Shown piece after piece: positions 10,701-17,036 of a DNA stretch of 26,622 bases. This stretch comes from DATLYH01 sp035575035 (GTDB taxonomy: Bacteria; Planctomycetota; Planctomycetia; Gemmatales; Gemmataceae), in the NCBI GenBank assembly GCA_035575035.1, contig DATLYH010000026.1, positions 1 to 26,622 on the forward strand, written 5' to 3'. Position numbers and translations under genes: made by a program. Below the pieces are notes generated by a model. The model was given only the letters and a program-made list of their open reading frames with translations. It made no database searches and was not told the origin of the DNA. Numbering within the stretch: the first letter of the stretch is position 1; the number at the start of each line of letters is the position of its first letter.

Positions 10701-12340
10701 GCACGCCGCACGGCATCCTGGAGGACCCGCTTAACCCCGGCGTCTTCTGGTTCGCCGAGGAGGCCGAGGAGATCTTCCCCGAGCCGGGCGGCGGCAACAA
10801 GTCCGAGGAAGGCCAGAGCCGCCTCGCCCGGATCGACACCCGCCCCGGGCCGAACTTCGGCCGCATCGAGGAGTTCGCCGACGGCCTGAGCATCGGCTCC
10901 CGGCTGCACGGCTTCAACTTCGACGTGGACGGCAACATCTGGGTCGGTCTGGAGGGCCCCGACCAGCTGGCCCGGTTCGACCGAGCGACCCTGCAATTCA
11001 CCGACTTCGTGCAGTTCCCGCGCGGCACCGGGCCGCACGCCCTCTACCCCGGCCCCCGGGGCGACATCCGGCTCTACGTCGTCCTGCAAGACTCCAACCA
11101 GATTGGCGTCTTCAACCCGCGGACCCGGCGAATCGAGGACATCATCTCGATCCCGGGGCTGCGGATGGACATCCCCTTCGGCCGAGACGAGGGGGTCGGC
11201 GACGGTGCTTCGATCGTCCAGTTCGTGGCCGGGCCGGACGGCCGGTCGATCTGGTTCACCGAGTTCCTCAACGACCGGGTCGGGCGGCTCGATCTGGTCA
11301 CCCGCCAGGTTACGGAATACTGGCAGGGCATCACCCCCAACGCGGCGCCGCTGAACATCGTCGTCGGCCCGGACGGCAACATCTGGTTCAGCGAGCCGAT
11401 GCTCGACCGGTCGCAGCGCGGCCGGATCGCCCGGTTGATCCTGCCGGCGGCAGCCTTGTTCCGCTTCGACTTCGGCACGGCCGACTCGCCGGTCGCGGCG
11501 GGGTTCACGCAGGTGACGGAAGCAACCGTCTACAGTCAGGCCCAGGGCTTCGGCTGGTTCGAAGGCCGGATCCGCAGCGCCGACCGGGGCCGGCCCGACG
11601 ACCTGCGGCGCGACCTCAACCTCCTCCGCCGGGGCACGTTCGTCGCCGATGTGGCCAACGGCGACTACTTCGTGACTATCACCCTGGGCGACGTCCGGGC
11701 GCGGCGCGACCGGATGGCTGTGTCGCTGGAGGGGAACCAGCTGGCCCTGATCACCACGCGCCGCGGTCAGTTCGTCACCCAGTCCTTCCGAATCACGGTG
11801 GCCGACGGGCAGTTGACCGTGGACCTGCGGGACCGCGGCGGTCGTAACCGTCTCGTGGCGATCAATGGCCTGGAGGTCCAGCCAGTTACTCTGGTCGGCA
11901 TGCCGTTTGACTTCGGTACCACGATCTCGCCGGTGGCGGCGGGGTTCACTCAGGTACACGAGGGGACGGTTTACAGCGCCGCTCAGGGCTTTGGCTGGCA
12001 AAACGGGGTCATCCAGAGCCTCGACCGCGGCACCCTCACCGACCCGCTGCTGCGCGACTTCAACCTGACCCGGTCCGGCACGTTCGCGGTGGACCTGGCC
12101 AATGGCACCTACTACGTGACCGTGACCCTGGGCGACGCCGGAGAGCGGCGCGACCGGATCGACGTGTTCCTGGAGGGGAACCGAGTGGACCGACTGCGCG
12201 TGATCCGGCCAGAGCAGTTCCTGACCCGGACCTACCGGGTAGAGGTGGCCGACGGCCAGCTCACGCTGGGGCTGGTCGATAACGGCGGCCGCAACGTCAA
12301 CGCCGTCATCAACGCCCTGGAGATCGCGCTGGGGCCCTGA
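4742..12340 (+). CDS. Giant exported composite propeller protein (2532 aa)
   Basis: Probable surface or extracellular protein of unknown function. ATG at 4742 follows AAGGAA (4728-4733). A basic N-terminus leads into the export motif VEPLESRTLLA (33-43). Domains in order: delta-60 repeats (45-214); a block of seven HAF repeats, each like DLGTLGG...INxxGQVVGxS (about 223-580); more delta-60 repeats (582-843), so that the HAF block splits repeat 3 of 7; a Vgb-like propeller (about 850-1343) interrupted at about 927-1004 by a small beta domain containing PHGFMTGTQVVI and YNGAF; six TolB/PD40 blades (about 1353-1673); a Calx-beta-like domain (about 1698-1846); a second Vgb-like propeller (about 1853-2236); and two FDFGT domains (about 2239-2383 and 2388-2532) like the CE12 esterase N-terminal domain. 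From the TolB block on, the order matches the 1126-aa neighbour. Two Asp-rich loops (DTNGNGRSD near 372, DTNGDGIPD near 1253) look calcium-binding. Likely cell-surface display or carbohydrate binding; this is inference. Confidence 0.9.
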   Translation: MRFPWLRRLAGMWLKGTRAAKRPRKRRPRRLQVEPLESRTLLAAGGLDFTFGANGIMVTEVPGGFVFEQGRNVALQDDGKIVVAGFDSDSPFGEATLNGNFIIARYLATGFLDPTFGPGGDDGDGVVTVDFQGGADGAFGLAIQPDGKIIAAGFAATGPTRDFALVRLNPDGSLDPTFGNGGKVTTDFGFATDTAQAVVLQPDGKIIAGGPATNFSAAFAAAPKYTVTDIGTLGGPSAEAYDINSAGQVVGVSTLATGLGRHAYRTAAGAPINSASDDLGTLGGASSFARGINELGQAVGFSQFDPTSPDRTLVRAFRTGPGLPINPATDDLGTLGGATSTAFAINNVGQVVGHSAIAPGSPVEHAFRWQDTNGNGRSDPGEMVDLGSLGGTLTEAHDINDAGVVVGFSFLAGDLVRHAYRTAPGGVITPASDLGTLGGDNSAANGINQAGFVVGSSEITPGSQAAHAFILPPGATSLAQAIDIGTLPGTLFGVANAINELGWVVGFSGNDRFGNDPNRHAWVYNGSQMFDLNDLIPPGSGLIIREALSINNFNEIVGLALPIGGNPRTDLRAVRLRIAALDYGVVRYNIDGSLDTTFGNGGRVVVDFNSFDDTIRNVTLQPDGKILATGLISLPDGTTNIGLIRLTTTGALDPTFGTGGRVSTDFGEGQDEAANAIFVDPLGRIVVAGTAVRPHPNPALRQADFAVARYLSNGVLDPTFGTGGLVFYDFENDPDFAGNDVAYGAALQQDEMIVVAGLAGTPSPPGLFNGDLGVVRFDHLGRVDPSFGVGGQVRTDVGGGGLNEAFDMVLDRNGDIVTVGFAPFGPHLNPFEDNNNIVVARYDGTTVNIIRGGISEFPLPASTDPQNDPATHPASLVLGPDNRIWMTDPFAFLPPGSTGTPLAGRLAAFDVGTQTFTEFDLPLPPLQQATIASLTSAGGTATATTTAPHGFMTGTQVVIRGANQPEYNGAFVITVTGLDTFTYPISGTPASPATGRNITASVEVLFTPHAIGVGPDGNLWFTAFTPPIPGPHIDAIGAFDPDLAFDNDPATDPFLGWTIYNLVPDPAATPLLRRFPHIPIADPRGGRFVYFTEMGTAFDRDPNANVPSAMARINVDTRMIDPVNDRFPLLPGTTPHGHNPGPDGNLWVALRTADQVARFNLDTLTFDKVVQFPAGSGPNDVRFSPFDNKFYVALQDSKEIGTFTYDLATDTTGPAVTMPAFLTPSQDVVVGNVILGPEGRSVWWVGTIEQPLTDTNGDGIPDVPPEERIVRLNLDANLDGVPDAVPQVTEFKTGLVPTVDPIEVIVGPDGNIWFTETNPGWLPPPAINPNPGKLGRLVPSRAEEFGNRAGSPNGSILFGEVVTSAFLPPQVDLFIMNPDGSGQTNLTNFPGDDVWGAWSPDGTKIAFTSNRDGNFEIYVMNADGTNQTRLTNSPGYDYQPTWSPDGTKIAFTRIIDTGPDINADIWVMELRVVVDPLTPDNEFDPFRARFEVVSLTQLTNDPGDDLEPTWSPDGTKIVFTSDRDGDFDIWVMNADGSGQVNLTADSPFADTEADWSPDLDPATPGYQGKFVFTSNRAGGTRNPDGTLRPGPRNGEIFVMNLDGTGVTRLTFDPGTDLGPAWSPDGTKIVFTGVPFGQSGLDEIFVMDADGRNRTRLTINTTGDFLADWQPLPGAASVPAPSLPLPASFDLAFVPPPGAPPVVAMFSAGAVEEPGPGPGRGAIVFPIFLRSSTDLRVPQASDQIVTISFLTNDAVPELAAPFATAEPLQDYVPRSGLLIFRPGETQKLPDPVTRTGGVVVPLINDGPGETNEVFTTVLFLPTFATVAETIPDTIRPGSPGFGKITNQALATLPQPPAVIQEFELSTHTFNPNEFAHGGGMTVAPDGAFWLSAQFDNKLTRFVFDPATGATSSVDLLLEDIPGLPGSGFAAQNLTGVFPHFLTIGTDGNLWGTGLNDVIFTVDLNAFDPANPQATFRVTYFRSGITPGSTPHGILEDPLNPGVFWFAEEAEEIFPEPGGGNKSEEGQSRLARIDTRPGPNFGRIEEFADGLSIGSRLHGFNFDVDGNIWVGLEGPDQLARFDRATLQFTDFVQFPRGTGPHALYPGPRGDIRLYVVLQDSNQIGVFNPRTRRIEDIISIPGLRMDIPFGRDEGVGDGASIVQFVAGPDGRSIWFTEFLNDRVGRLDLVTRQVTEYWQGITPNAAPLNIVVGPDGNIWFSEPMLDRSQRGRIARLILPAAALFRFDFGTADSPVAAGFTQVTEATVYSQAQGFGWFEGRIRSADRGRPDDLRRDLNLLRRGTFVADVANGDYFVTITLGDVRARRDRMAVSLEGNQLALITTRRGQFVTQSFRITVADGQLTVDLRDRGGRNRLVAINGLEVQPVTLVGMPFDFGTTISPVAAGFTQVHEGTVYSAAQGFGWQNGVIQSLDRGTLTDPLLRDFNLTRSGTFAVDLANGTYYVTVTLGDAGERRDRIDVFLEGNRVDRLRVIRPEQFLTRTYRVEVADGQLTLGLVDNGGRNVNAVINALEIALGP

Positions 12341-12360
12341 GTTCGGCCCCCTCACCCCTG

Positions 12361-12389
12361 CCCCTCGCTCCCGTTGAGGGGGCGAGGGG
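12361..12389 (+). terminator. Possible terminator hairpin after the giant-protein gene
   Basis: CCCCTCGC at 12361-12368 pairs with GCGAGGGG at 12382-12389, with three further inner CCC/GGG pairs and one bulge. It lies 20 bp after the stop codon. No T-tract follows, so intrinsic termination is uncertain. Confidence 0.35.
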
Positions 12390-12459
12390 GCGGTCGCGCC
12401 TTGCTTTCGGCAGGACGGCCGGGGAGAATGCCTTCCGGTTGCGAGTCACCTCCGGCGTT

Positions 12460-12497
12460 CCGGAGGCCCGGTCCTTTGACGAGGAGCGGGCCTCCGG
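12460..12497 (+). promoter_or_regulatory. Strong hairpin in the pfkA upstream region
   Basis: CCGGAGGCCCG (12460-12470) pairs perfectly with CGGGCCTCCGG (12487-12497). After one G-G mismatch the stem continues with TCCT (12472-12475) and AGGA (12482-12485), closing a TTGACG loop. Flanking GCCTTCCGG-like and CCGAAGGC-like segments could extend it further. It sits 60 bp before the pfkA start, so it could be a 5' leader structure, a terminator of the upstream gene or a dispersed repeat. Confidence 0.45.
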
Positions 12498-12557
12498 CGC
12501 ATCCGAAGGCTTCCTTCCGAGATAGGGGAAGTATCCAGGGAGAAGTGAGGTGGCGAC

Positions 12558-13532
12558 ATGACTCTGAGCCGGATCGGCGTGATGACGAGCGGCGGGGACG
12601 CGCCCGGGATGAATGCGGCGGTGCGGGCCGCCGTGAAGATGGGGAACCACCTCGGCCTGGAGGTGATCGGCATTCAGGATGGCTACCAAGGCCTCCTGGA
12701 AGGTCGGCTGGTGCCGCTGACCGGGCCTCAGGTGGACGGGATCGAGCGCCAGGGGGGAACCATCCTGGGCACGTCGCGGAGCGCCGAGTTCCGCACGCCG
12801 CAGGGGCTGGAGCGGGCCCTGAAACAACTCGAACAGCACAACCTTGAAGGGCTGCTGGTCATCGGCGGCGAGGGCTCGTTCAAGGGGGCGTACACCCTGC
12901 ACAAGCGCGGCTACCCGGTGATCGGCGTGCCGGCCAGCATCGACAATGACGTCGGCGGCACGGCAGTGGCCATCGGTGTGGACACGGCGATCAACACCGC
13001 CCTGGACGCCATCGACAAGCTGAAGGACACGGCGGCCGCCTTTCGCCGCGCCTTCATCGTCGAGGTCATGGGCCGACACTCCGGCTGGATCGCCCTTCAG
13101 TCGGCCATCGCCGCCGGCGCCGACATGGTGCTGGTGCCGGAAGTGCCGTTCCAGGTCGAGGCGGTGCTGAAGCGGATGAAAGAGGCGAAGGCCAGCGGCA
13201 AATCGCACTTTGTCCTCGTCGCCGCCGAGGGGATCAAGCCGACGGCCAGCGAGCTGGGGGCCATCATCACCCAGCGCGAGGATGTGCCGTATGAATCGCG
13301 GCTGACGGTGCTGGGGCACATCCAGCGCGGCGGCTCGCCGTCGGCATTCGACCGCCTTTTGGCGGCACGGCTGGCGGCGCGAGCGATGGAGGAATTCGCG
13401 GCCGGGCGGACCGGCACGGTGATCGGCTTCCGCAGCATGATGACGGTCGCCACCCCGCTGGAGGAAGCAATCAACGAGCCGCAGCCGTTCAGTCAGGAAA
13501 CCTATCGCTTCGCCGAAATCCTGGCGGAGTAG
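12558..13532 (+). CDS. pfkA: 6-phosphofructokinase
   Basis: Phosphorylates fructose 6-phosphate to fructose 1,6-bisphosphate, the committing step of glycolysis, in the cytoplasm. At 324 aa it has the normal bacterial PfkA length. Seen: the nucleotide loop TSGGDAPGMN (10-19); GGEGS (103-107); SIDND (127-131) with the probable catalytic base D129; MGRHSGW (171-177), which contacts substrate; and the family signature LGHIQRGGSPSAFDR (252-266). G106 corresponds to Gly104 of the E. coli enzyme, where pyrophosphate-dependent enzymes have Asp, which favours ATP as donor. Two positions differ from the E. coli pattern: GGEGS instead of GGDGS, and PASIDND instead of PGTIDND. A GAGGTGG ribosome-binding site precedes the ATG. 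It is flanked by hairpins and appears to be its own transcription unit. Confidence 0.96.
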   Translation: MTLSRIGVMTSGGDAPGMNAAVRAAVKMGNHLGLEVIGIQDGYQGLLEGRLVPLTGPQVDGIERQGGTILGTSRSAEFRTPQGLERALKQLEQHNLEGLLVIGGEGSFKGAYTLHKRGYPVIGVPASIDNDVGGTAVAIGVDTAINTALDAIDKLKDTAAAFRRAFIVEVMGRHSGWIALQSAIAAGADMVLVPEVPFQVEAVLKRMKEAKASGKSHFVLVAAEGIKPTASELGAIITQREDVPYESRLTVLGHIQRGGSPSAFDRLLAARLAARAMEEFAAGRTGTVIGFRSMMTVATPLEEAINEPQPFSQETYRFAEILAE

Positions 13533-13543
13533 CAATTCGTTGG

Positions 13544-13592
13544 GGCACCGGCTGACAGCCGTTTAGTGGCACCGGCTGTCAGCCGGTGCCAC
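13544..13592. repeat. Tandem and inverted GGCACCGGCTG repeat after pfkA
   Basis: Two copies of an 18-nt unit (13544-13561 and 13568-13585) beginning GGCACCGGCTG differ at one base and lie 24 bp apart. The second copy is part of a perfect 12-bp stem: GTGGCACCGGCT (13566-13577), loop GTC, and its complement (13581-13592). It begins 11 bp after the pfkA stop, so it could act in termination or be a dispersed planctomycete palindrome. No T-tract follows. Confidence 0.65.
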
Positions 13593-13623
13593 GGGGCGCC
13601 ATTTTCTCTTCATGGGTGGACGG

Positions 13624-13637
13624 TCAGCTGGTATAGT
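13624..13637 (+). promoter_or_regulatory. Possible promoter element before the RND operon
   Basis: A TATAGT hexamer at 13632-13637 resembles a -10 box. The sequence at the usual -35 distance is poor (TTCATG at 13609-13614). A similar GGTATAGT context occurs before the carbonic anhydrase gene at 18759-18766. The leader to the start at 13805 would be about 160 nt. Confidence 0.25.
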
Positions 13638-13804
13638 GGTTCCATGCCCTCCTCCCCCGCCCGCTGGCGCGAGGAGGAACCGGGCGCCTGCCCTCCCAGC
13701 ACCACCCCATCCCGGGTGGACGCTGCCCCCGGGGTGAGGAGGCGCCTGTGGTCTCCCCAATAATCCCCCCGCCCGTGTGACTGGTCCCCAGGAGCAGCGT
13801 CACG

Positions 13805-16800
13805 ATGTGGCTCGTTCGCTTGGCCCTCAAGAATCCCTACGCGGTCAGCGTGGCCGCCCTGATGATCCTGGTCGCCGGCCTGGTCGCGCTGATCCGCATC
13901 CCCGTAGATATCCTCCCCGCCTTCAAGAGCCCCGGGGTGCTCGTCCTCACCTTCTACAACGGCATGCCCGCCAGCGCCATCGACCGCAACATCACCACTC
14001 GCATGGAGCGCTGGTGCGGCCAGGCCACCGGCGTCGTCAAGGTGGAGTCGAAGTCGATGGTCGGCGTCAGCATCGTCCGCCTTTATTTCCGTGACGACAT
14101 CGACCCCGCCGCCGCTCTGACCGAGGTCAACTCCCTGGCCCTGGGCACCCTCAAGACGCTCCCCCCCGGCACCCTGCCGCCCATCGTCCGCCCCTTCGAC
14201 CCGACCGCCACCTTGCCGTTGTGCATCCTTAGCGTCCGCTCCCCCGACGGCCGGCTGAGCGAGGCGCAGCTGCAGGACCTGGCCCGGGTCGATCTGCGCA
14301 ACCAACTCGGCGGTTTGCCCGGCGTGGTCGCCCCGGTGGCCTTCGGCGGCCGCGAGCGCGCCGTCATGGTCTACGTCCGCCCCGAGGACATGGAGGCCCG
14401 CCAGATCTCGCCGCTCGACGTGGTCCGCGCCCTGCGCGACTACAACCAGATGCTCGCCGGCGGCACCGCCAAGTTCGGCGACGAGGAGGTTCAGCTCGAC
14501 TCCAACGCCGTTGTCCTCGACGTTGAAGACTTCAACGACATCCCGATCAAGATCGTGGACGACAAGCAAGTCTTCCTGAAGGACATCGGCGAGGCGCGCG
14601 ACGCCAGCCGCATCCAGACCGCCCTGGTGCGGATTGATGGCCGACCTCAGGTCTATGTCCCGATCTATCGTCAGCAGGGGGCCAGCAGCCTGGCCGTCGT
14701 CAACAGTGTCCAGAATGAGCTGCCGCTGATGAAGGCCCGCTCCCCCGATGGCGTCGAGCTCGACGTGGTCATGGACCAGTCGATCTATGTCCGCCAGGCG
14801 ATCAAGGCCCTGGTTGAGGAGGGCGTCCTTGGAGCGCTGTTGGCCGCGGGCATGATCCTGATCTTCCTCGGCAGCTTCCGCTCGACCCTGATTGCCGCTC
14901 TGTCGATCCCGCTGGCGGTGCTGGCGGCGATTGCGGCGCTGTTGGCGACCGACAACACCATCAACGCCATGACGCTGGGCGGGCTGGCCTTGGCGGTCGG
15001 GCCGCTGGTCGATAACGCCATCGTCGTGTTGGAGAATACCCACCGGCACCTGGGCATGGGCAAGGGGCCGGTCCAGGCCGCCCTGGACGGGGCCGCCGAG
15101 GTGGCCCAGCCGGCGCTGGTGGCCACCCTGTCCACCATCCTCGTCCTGGTGCCGCTGGCGTTCATGCCGGGCATGGGCAAGTTCCTGTTCCGGCCACTGG
15201 CGTTGGCGGTAGCCTTCGCCATGCTCGCCTCGCTCTTCCTGGCCCTGACGTTCGTGCCGGTCCGCTGCGCTGCCTGGCTGCGCAGCCACCACGCCCACCC
15301 CGAGGACAACGGCCGGCTGGCCGGCCGCTTCCAGCGCTTCCACCACCGCGTCGAACGCGCCCTGCACAGGCTGACCAACCGCTACAGCCGGGCCCTCCGC
15401 TGGGCGCTGGCCCACCGTCTGTTGACCCTGGCGAGTGTCGGCCTGCTGTTCCTGGTCGCGCTGGCGCTGCTCACCGGCATCGGCCGGGAGTTCTTCCCGC
15501 AAATCGACAGCGGCCAGCTCACCATCTATTACCGCTGCCCCACCGGCACCAAGATCGAGAAGACCAACGAGCGGCTGGCCCGATTCGAACAGTTCCTCAA
15601 GGAGGAAATCGCTCCGGGTGACCTGCGAATGATCGTCTCCGAGGTGGGCACTACGACTAACTGGTCGGCGGCCTATACGCCCAACTCCGGCCCGCAGGAC
15701 GCAGTGATCAAGGTCCAGCTGACCGACAACCGTTCCAAGACGGCCCAGGAATATGCTTCGCTGCTGCGGCGGAAGTTCGCGGAGCGGCAGCAGGGGGACC
15801 CGGAGTTCGCCGACTTGCGCATCAGCTTCGACACCGGCGGCATGATTTCCGCCGCCCTCAACTATGGCGCCACCTCGCCGATCGAAATCCAGGTGGTGGG
15901 CGGCTCGCTGGCCGAGGCGCGCGAGAAGGCCCGCGAGGTGCGCGACCTGGTCCGCACCATCCCCGGCACCGCCGACGTGCGCATCCTCCAGCGGAACGAC
16001 TACCCGCAAATGATCATCGAGATCGACCGCAAGAAGGCGCAGCGGCTCGGCCTGGACGTGCCCGAGGTGCTGCAAACCGTCACCACGGCCCTGAACTCCA
16101 GCGTGGTCGTGGACCGCAACTTCTGGCTCGACCCGAAGACCGGCAATCAGTACTGGATCGGCGTGCAGTACGAGGAAGAGAAGCTCCACACCAATCTGGA
16201 GATGGTCAAGAACATCTCCCTGAACAGCCGGAACTCGTCCGAGGTGGTCAAGCTCGGGACGGTGGTCCAGTTCCGCCGCCAGGACCAGGCGCCGGCCGAG
16301 CTGACCCACGACAACCTGGCCAATGTGGTCAGCGTCATGGTCAATCTCGATGGTCGGGACATCGGCAGTGTGGCGGCCGACATCCAGAGCAAGCTCAAGG
16401 ACATCGAGCTGCCGCGCGGCATGGTGCTGCGGATGACCGGCGAGTACCAGCGGATGAATGAGTCGTTCGGCAACCTGGGCTTCGGCCTGCTCCTGGCATC
16501 GGTCCTGGTCTACCTGTTAATGGTGGCCCAGTTCCGCTCTTACCTGAGCCCGTTGATCATCATGTTCGCCGTGCCGCTGGGGTTGATCGGGGTGCTCATC
16601 ACCCTGTTCGTGACGCGGACCACGTTGAACGTGCAGTCGTGCATGGGGGTGATCTTCATGGTGGGCATCGTGGTGGCCAACAGCACGCTGCTGATCGACT
16701 TTGCCAACCGACAGCGGGCCCTGGGAGCATCGGTGTACCAGGCGATCACCACGGCGGCGGCCATCCGGCTGCGACCGATCCTGATGACCTTCTTGGCCAC

Positions 16801-17014
16801 CTTCCTCGACCTGCTGCCGATGGCCATCGGTCTGGGCAAGGGGAGCGAGGCAAACGTGCCGCTGGCCCGGGCCGTGGTGGGCGGCCTGCTGGCCTCGACG
16901 GTGTTGACCCTGTTCGTGGTGCCGGTCCTGTACACGCTGTTCAACCGGGACGCGCCGGAGAGGGAAAGCCCGGCTCCCATCCCGGCTGCCGGCCGACTGG
17001 TGGCGGTCGGATAA
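13805..17014 (+). CDS. RND efflux transporter, inner-membrane permease subunit
   Basis: AcrB/HAE1-like proton-driven pump that exports small molecules from periplasm or membrane through an adaptor and an outer-membrane channel. At 1069 aa it is full length. Seen: TM1 (about 10-30) followed by IPVDILPAF; a first large periplasmic region; TM2-6 (about 335-500) with VDNAIVVLEN in TM4; TM7 (about 540-560) followed by GREFFPQIDSGQ; a second periplasmic region; and TM8-12 (about 895-1050). ATG at 13805 follows AGGAG (13790-13794). The adaptor gene follows after 22 bp, so the two are co-transcribed. Compared with AcrB, TM4 has D403-N404 instead of Asp407-Asp408, and TM10 has A958 where AcrB has Lys940, so the proton relay is reduced to one of these residues. 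Substrate is unknown: I see no methionine-rich metal-export features like those of CusA. Confidence 0.95.
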   Translation: MWLVRLALKNPYAVSVAALMILVAGLVALIRIPVDILPAFKSPGVLVLTFYNGMPASAIDRNITTRMERWCGQATGVVKVESKSMVGVSIVRLYFRDDIDPAAALTEVNSLALGTLKTLPPGTLPPIVRPFDPTATLPLCILSVRSPDGRLSEAQLQDLARVDLRNQLGGLPGVVAPVAFGGRERAVMVYVRPEDMEARQISPLDVVRALRDYNQMLAGGTAKFGDEEVQLDSNAVVLDVEDFNDIPIKIVDDKQVFLKDIGEARDASRIQTALVRIDGRPQVYVPIYRQQGASSLAVVNSVQNELPLMKARSPDGVELDVVMDQSIYVRQAIKALVEEGVLGALLAAGMILIFLGSFRSTLIAALSIPLAVLAAIAALLATDNTINAMTLGGLALAVGPLVDNAIVVLENTHRHLGMGKGPVQAALDGAAEVAQPALVATLSTILVLVPLAFMPGMGKFLFRPLALAVAFAMLASLFLALTFVPVRCAAWLRSHHAHPEDNGRLAGRFQRFHHRVERALHRLTNRYSRALRWALAHRLLTLASVGLLFLVALALLTGIGREFFPQIDSGQLTIYYRCPTGTKIEKTNERLARFEQFLKEEIAPGDLRMIVSEVGTTTNWSAAYTPNSGPQDAVIKVQLTDNRSKTAQEYASLLRRKFAERQQGDPEFADLRISFDTGGMISAALNYGATSPIEIQVVGGSLAEAREKAREVRDLVRTIPGTADVRILQRNDYPQMIIEIDRKKAQRLGLDVPEVLQTVTTALNSSVVVDRNFWLDPKTGNQYWIGVQYEEEKLHTNLEMVKNISLNSRNSSEVVKLGTVVQFRRQDQAPAELTHDNLANVVSVMVNLDGRDIGSVAADIQSKLKDIELPRGMVLRMTGEYQRMNESFGNLGFGLLLASVLVYLLMVAQFRSYLSPLIIMFAVPLGLIGVLITLFVTRTTLNVQSCMGVIFMVGIVVANSTLLIDFANRQRALGASVYQAITTAAAIRLRPILMTFLATFLDLLPMAIGLGKGSEANVPLARAVVGGLLASTVLTLFVVPVLYTLFNRDAPERESPAPIPAAGRLVAVG

Positions 17015-17036
17015 GTGGTAATGAGAGGGACGGTTC

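Noticed and set aside
5498..12355. A 2285-codon open frame on the minus strand opposite the giant-protein gene
   Set aside because: It mirrors the real gene, has low-complexity Gly/Val/Arg/Asp-rich composition and no recognisable domains. Such antisense frames arise from high GC at third codon positions.
13610..16309. An 899-codon minus-strand frame opposite the RND permease
   Set aside because: The plus-strand frame has unmistakable RND motifs and helices; the antisense product has no family features.
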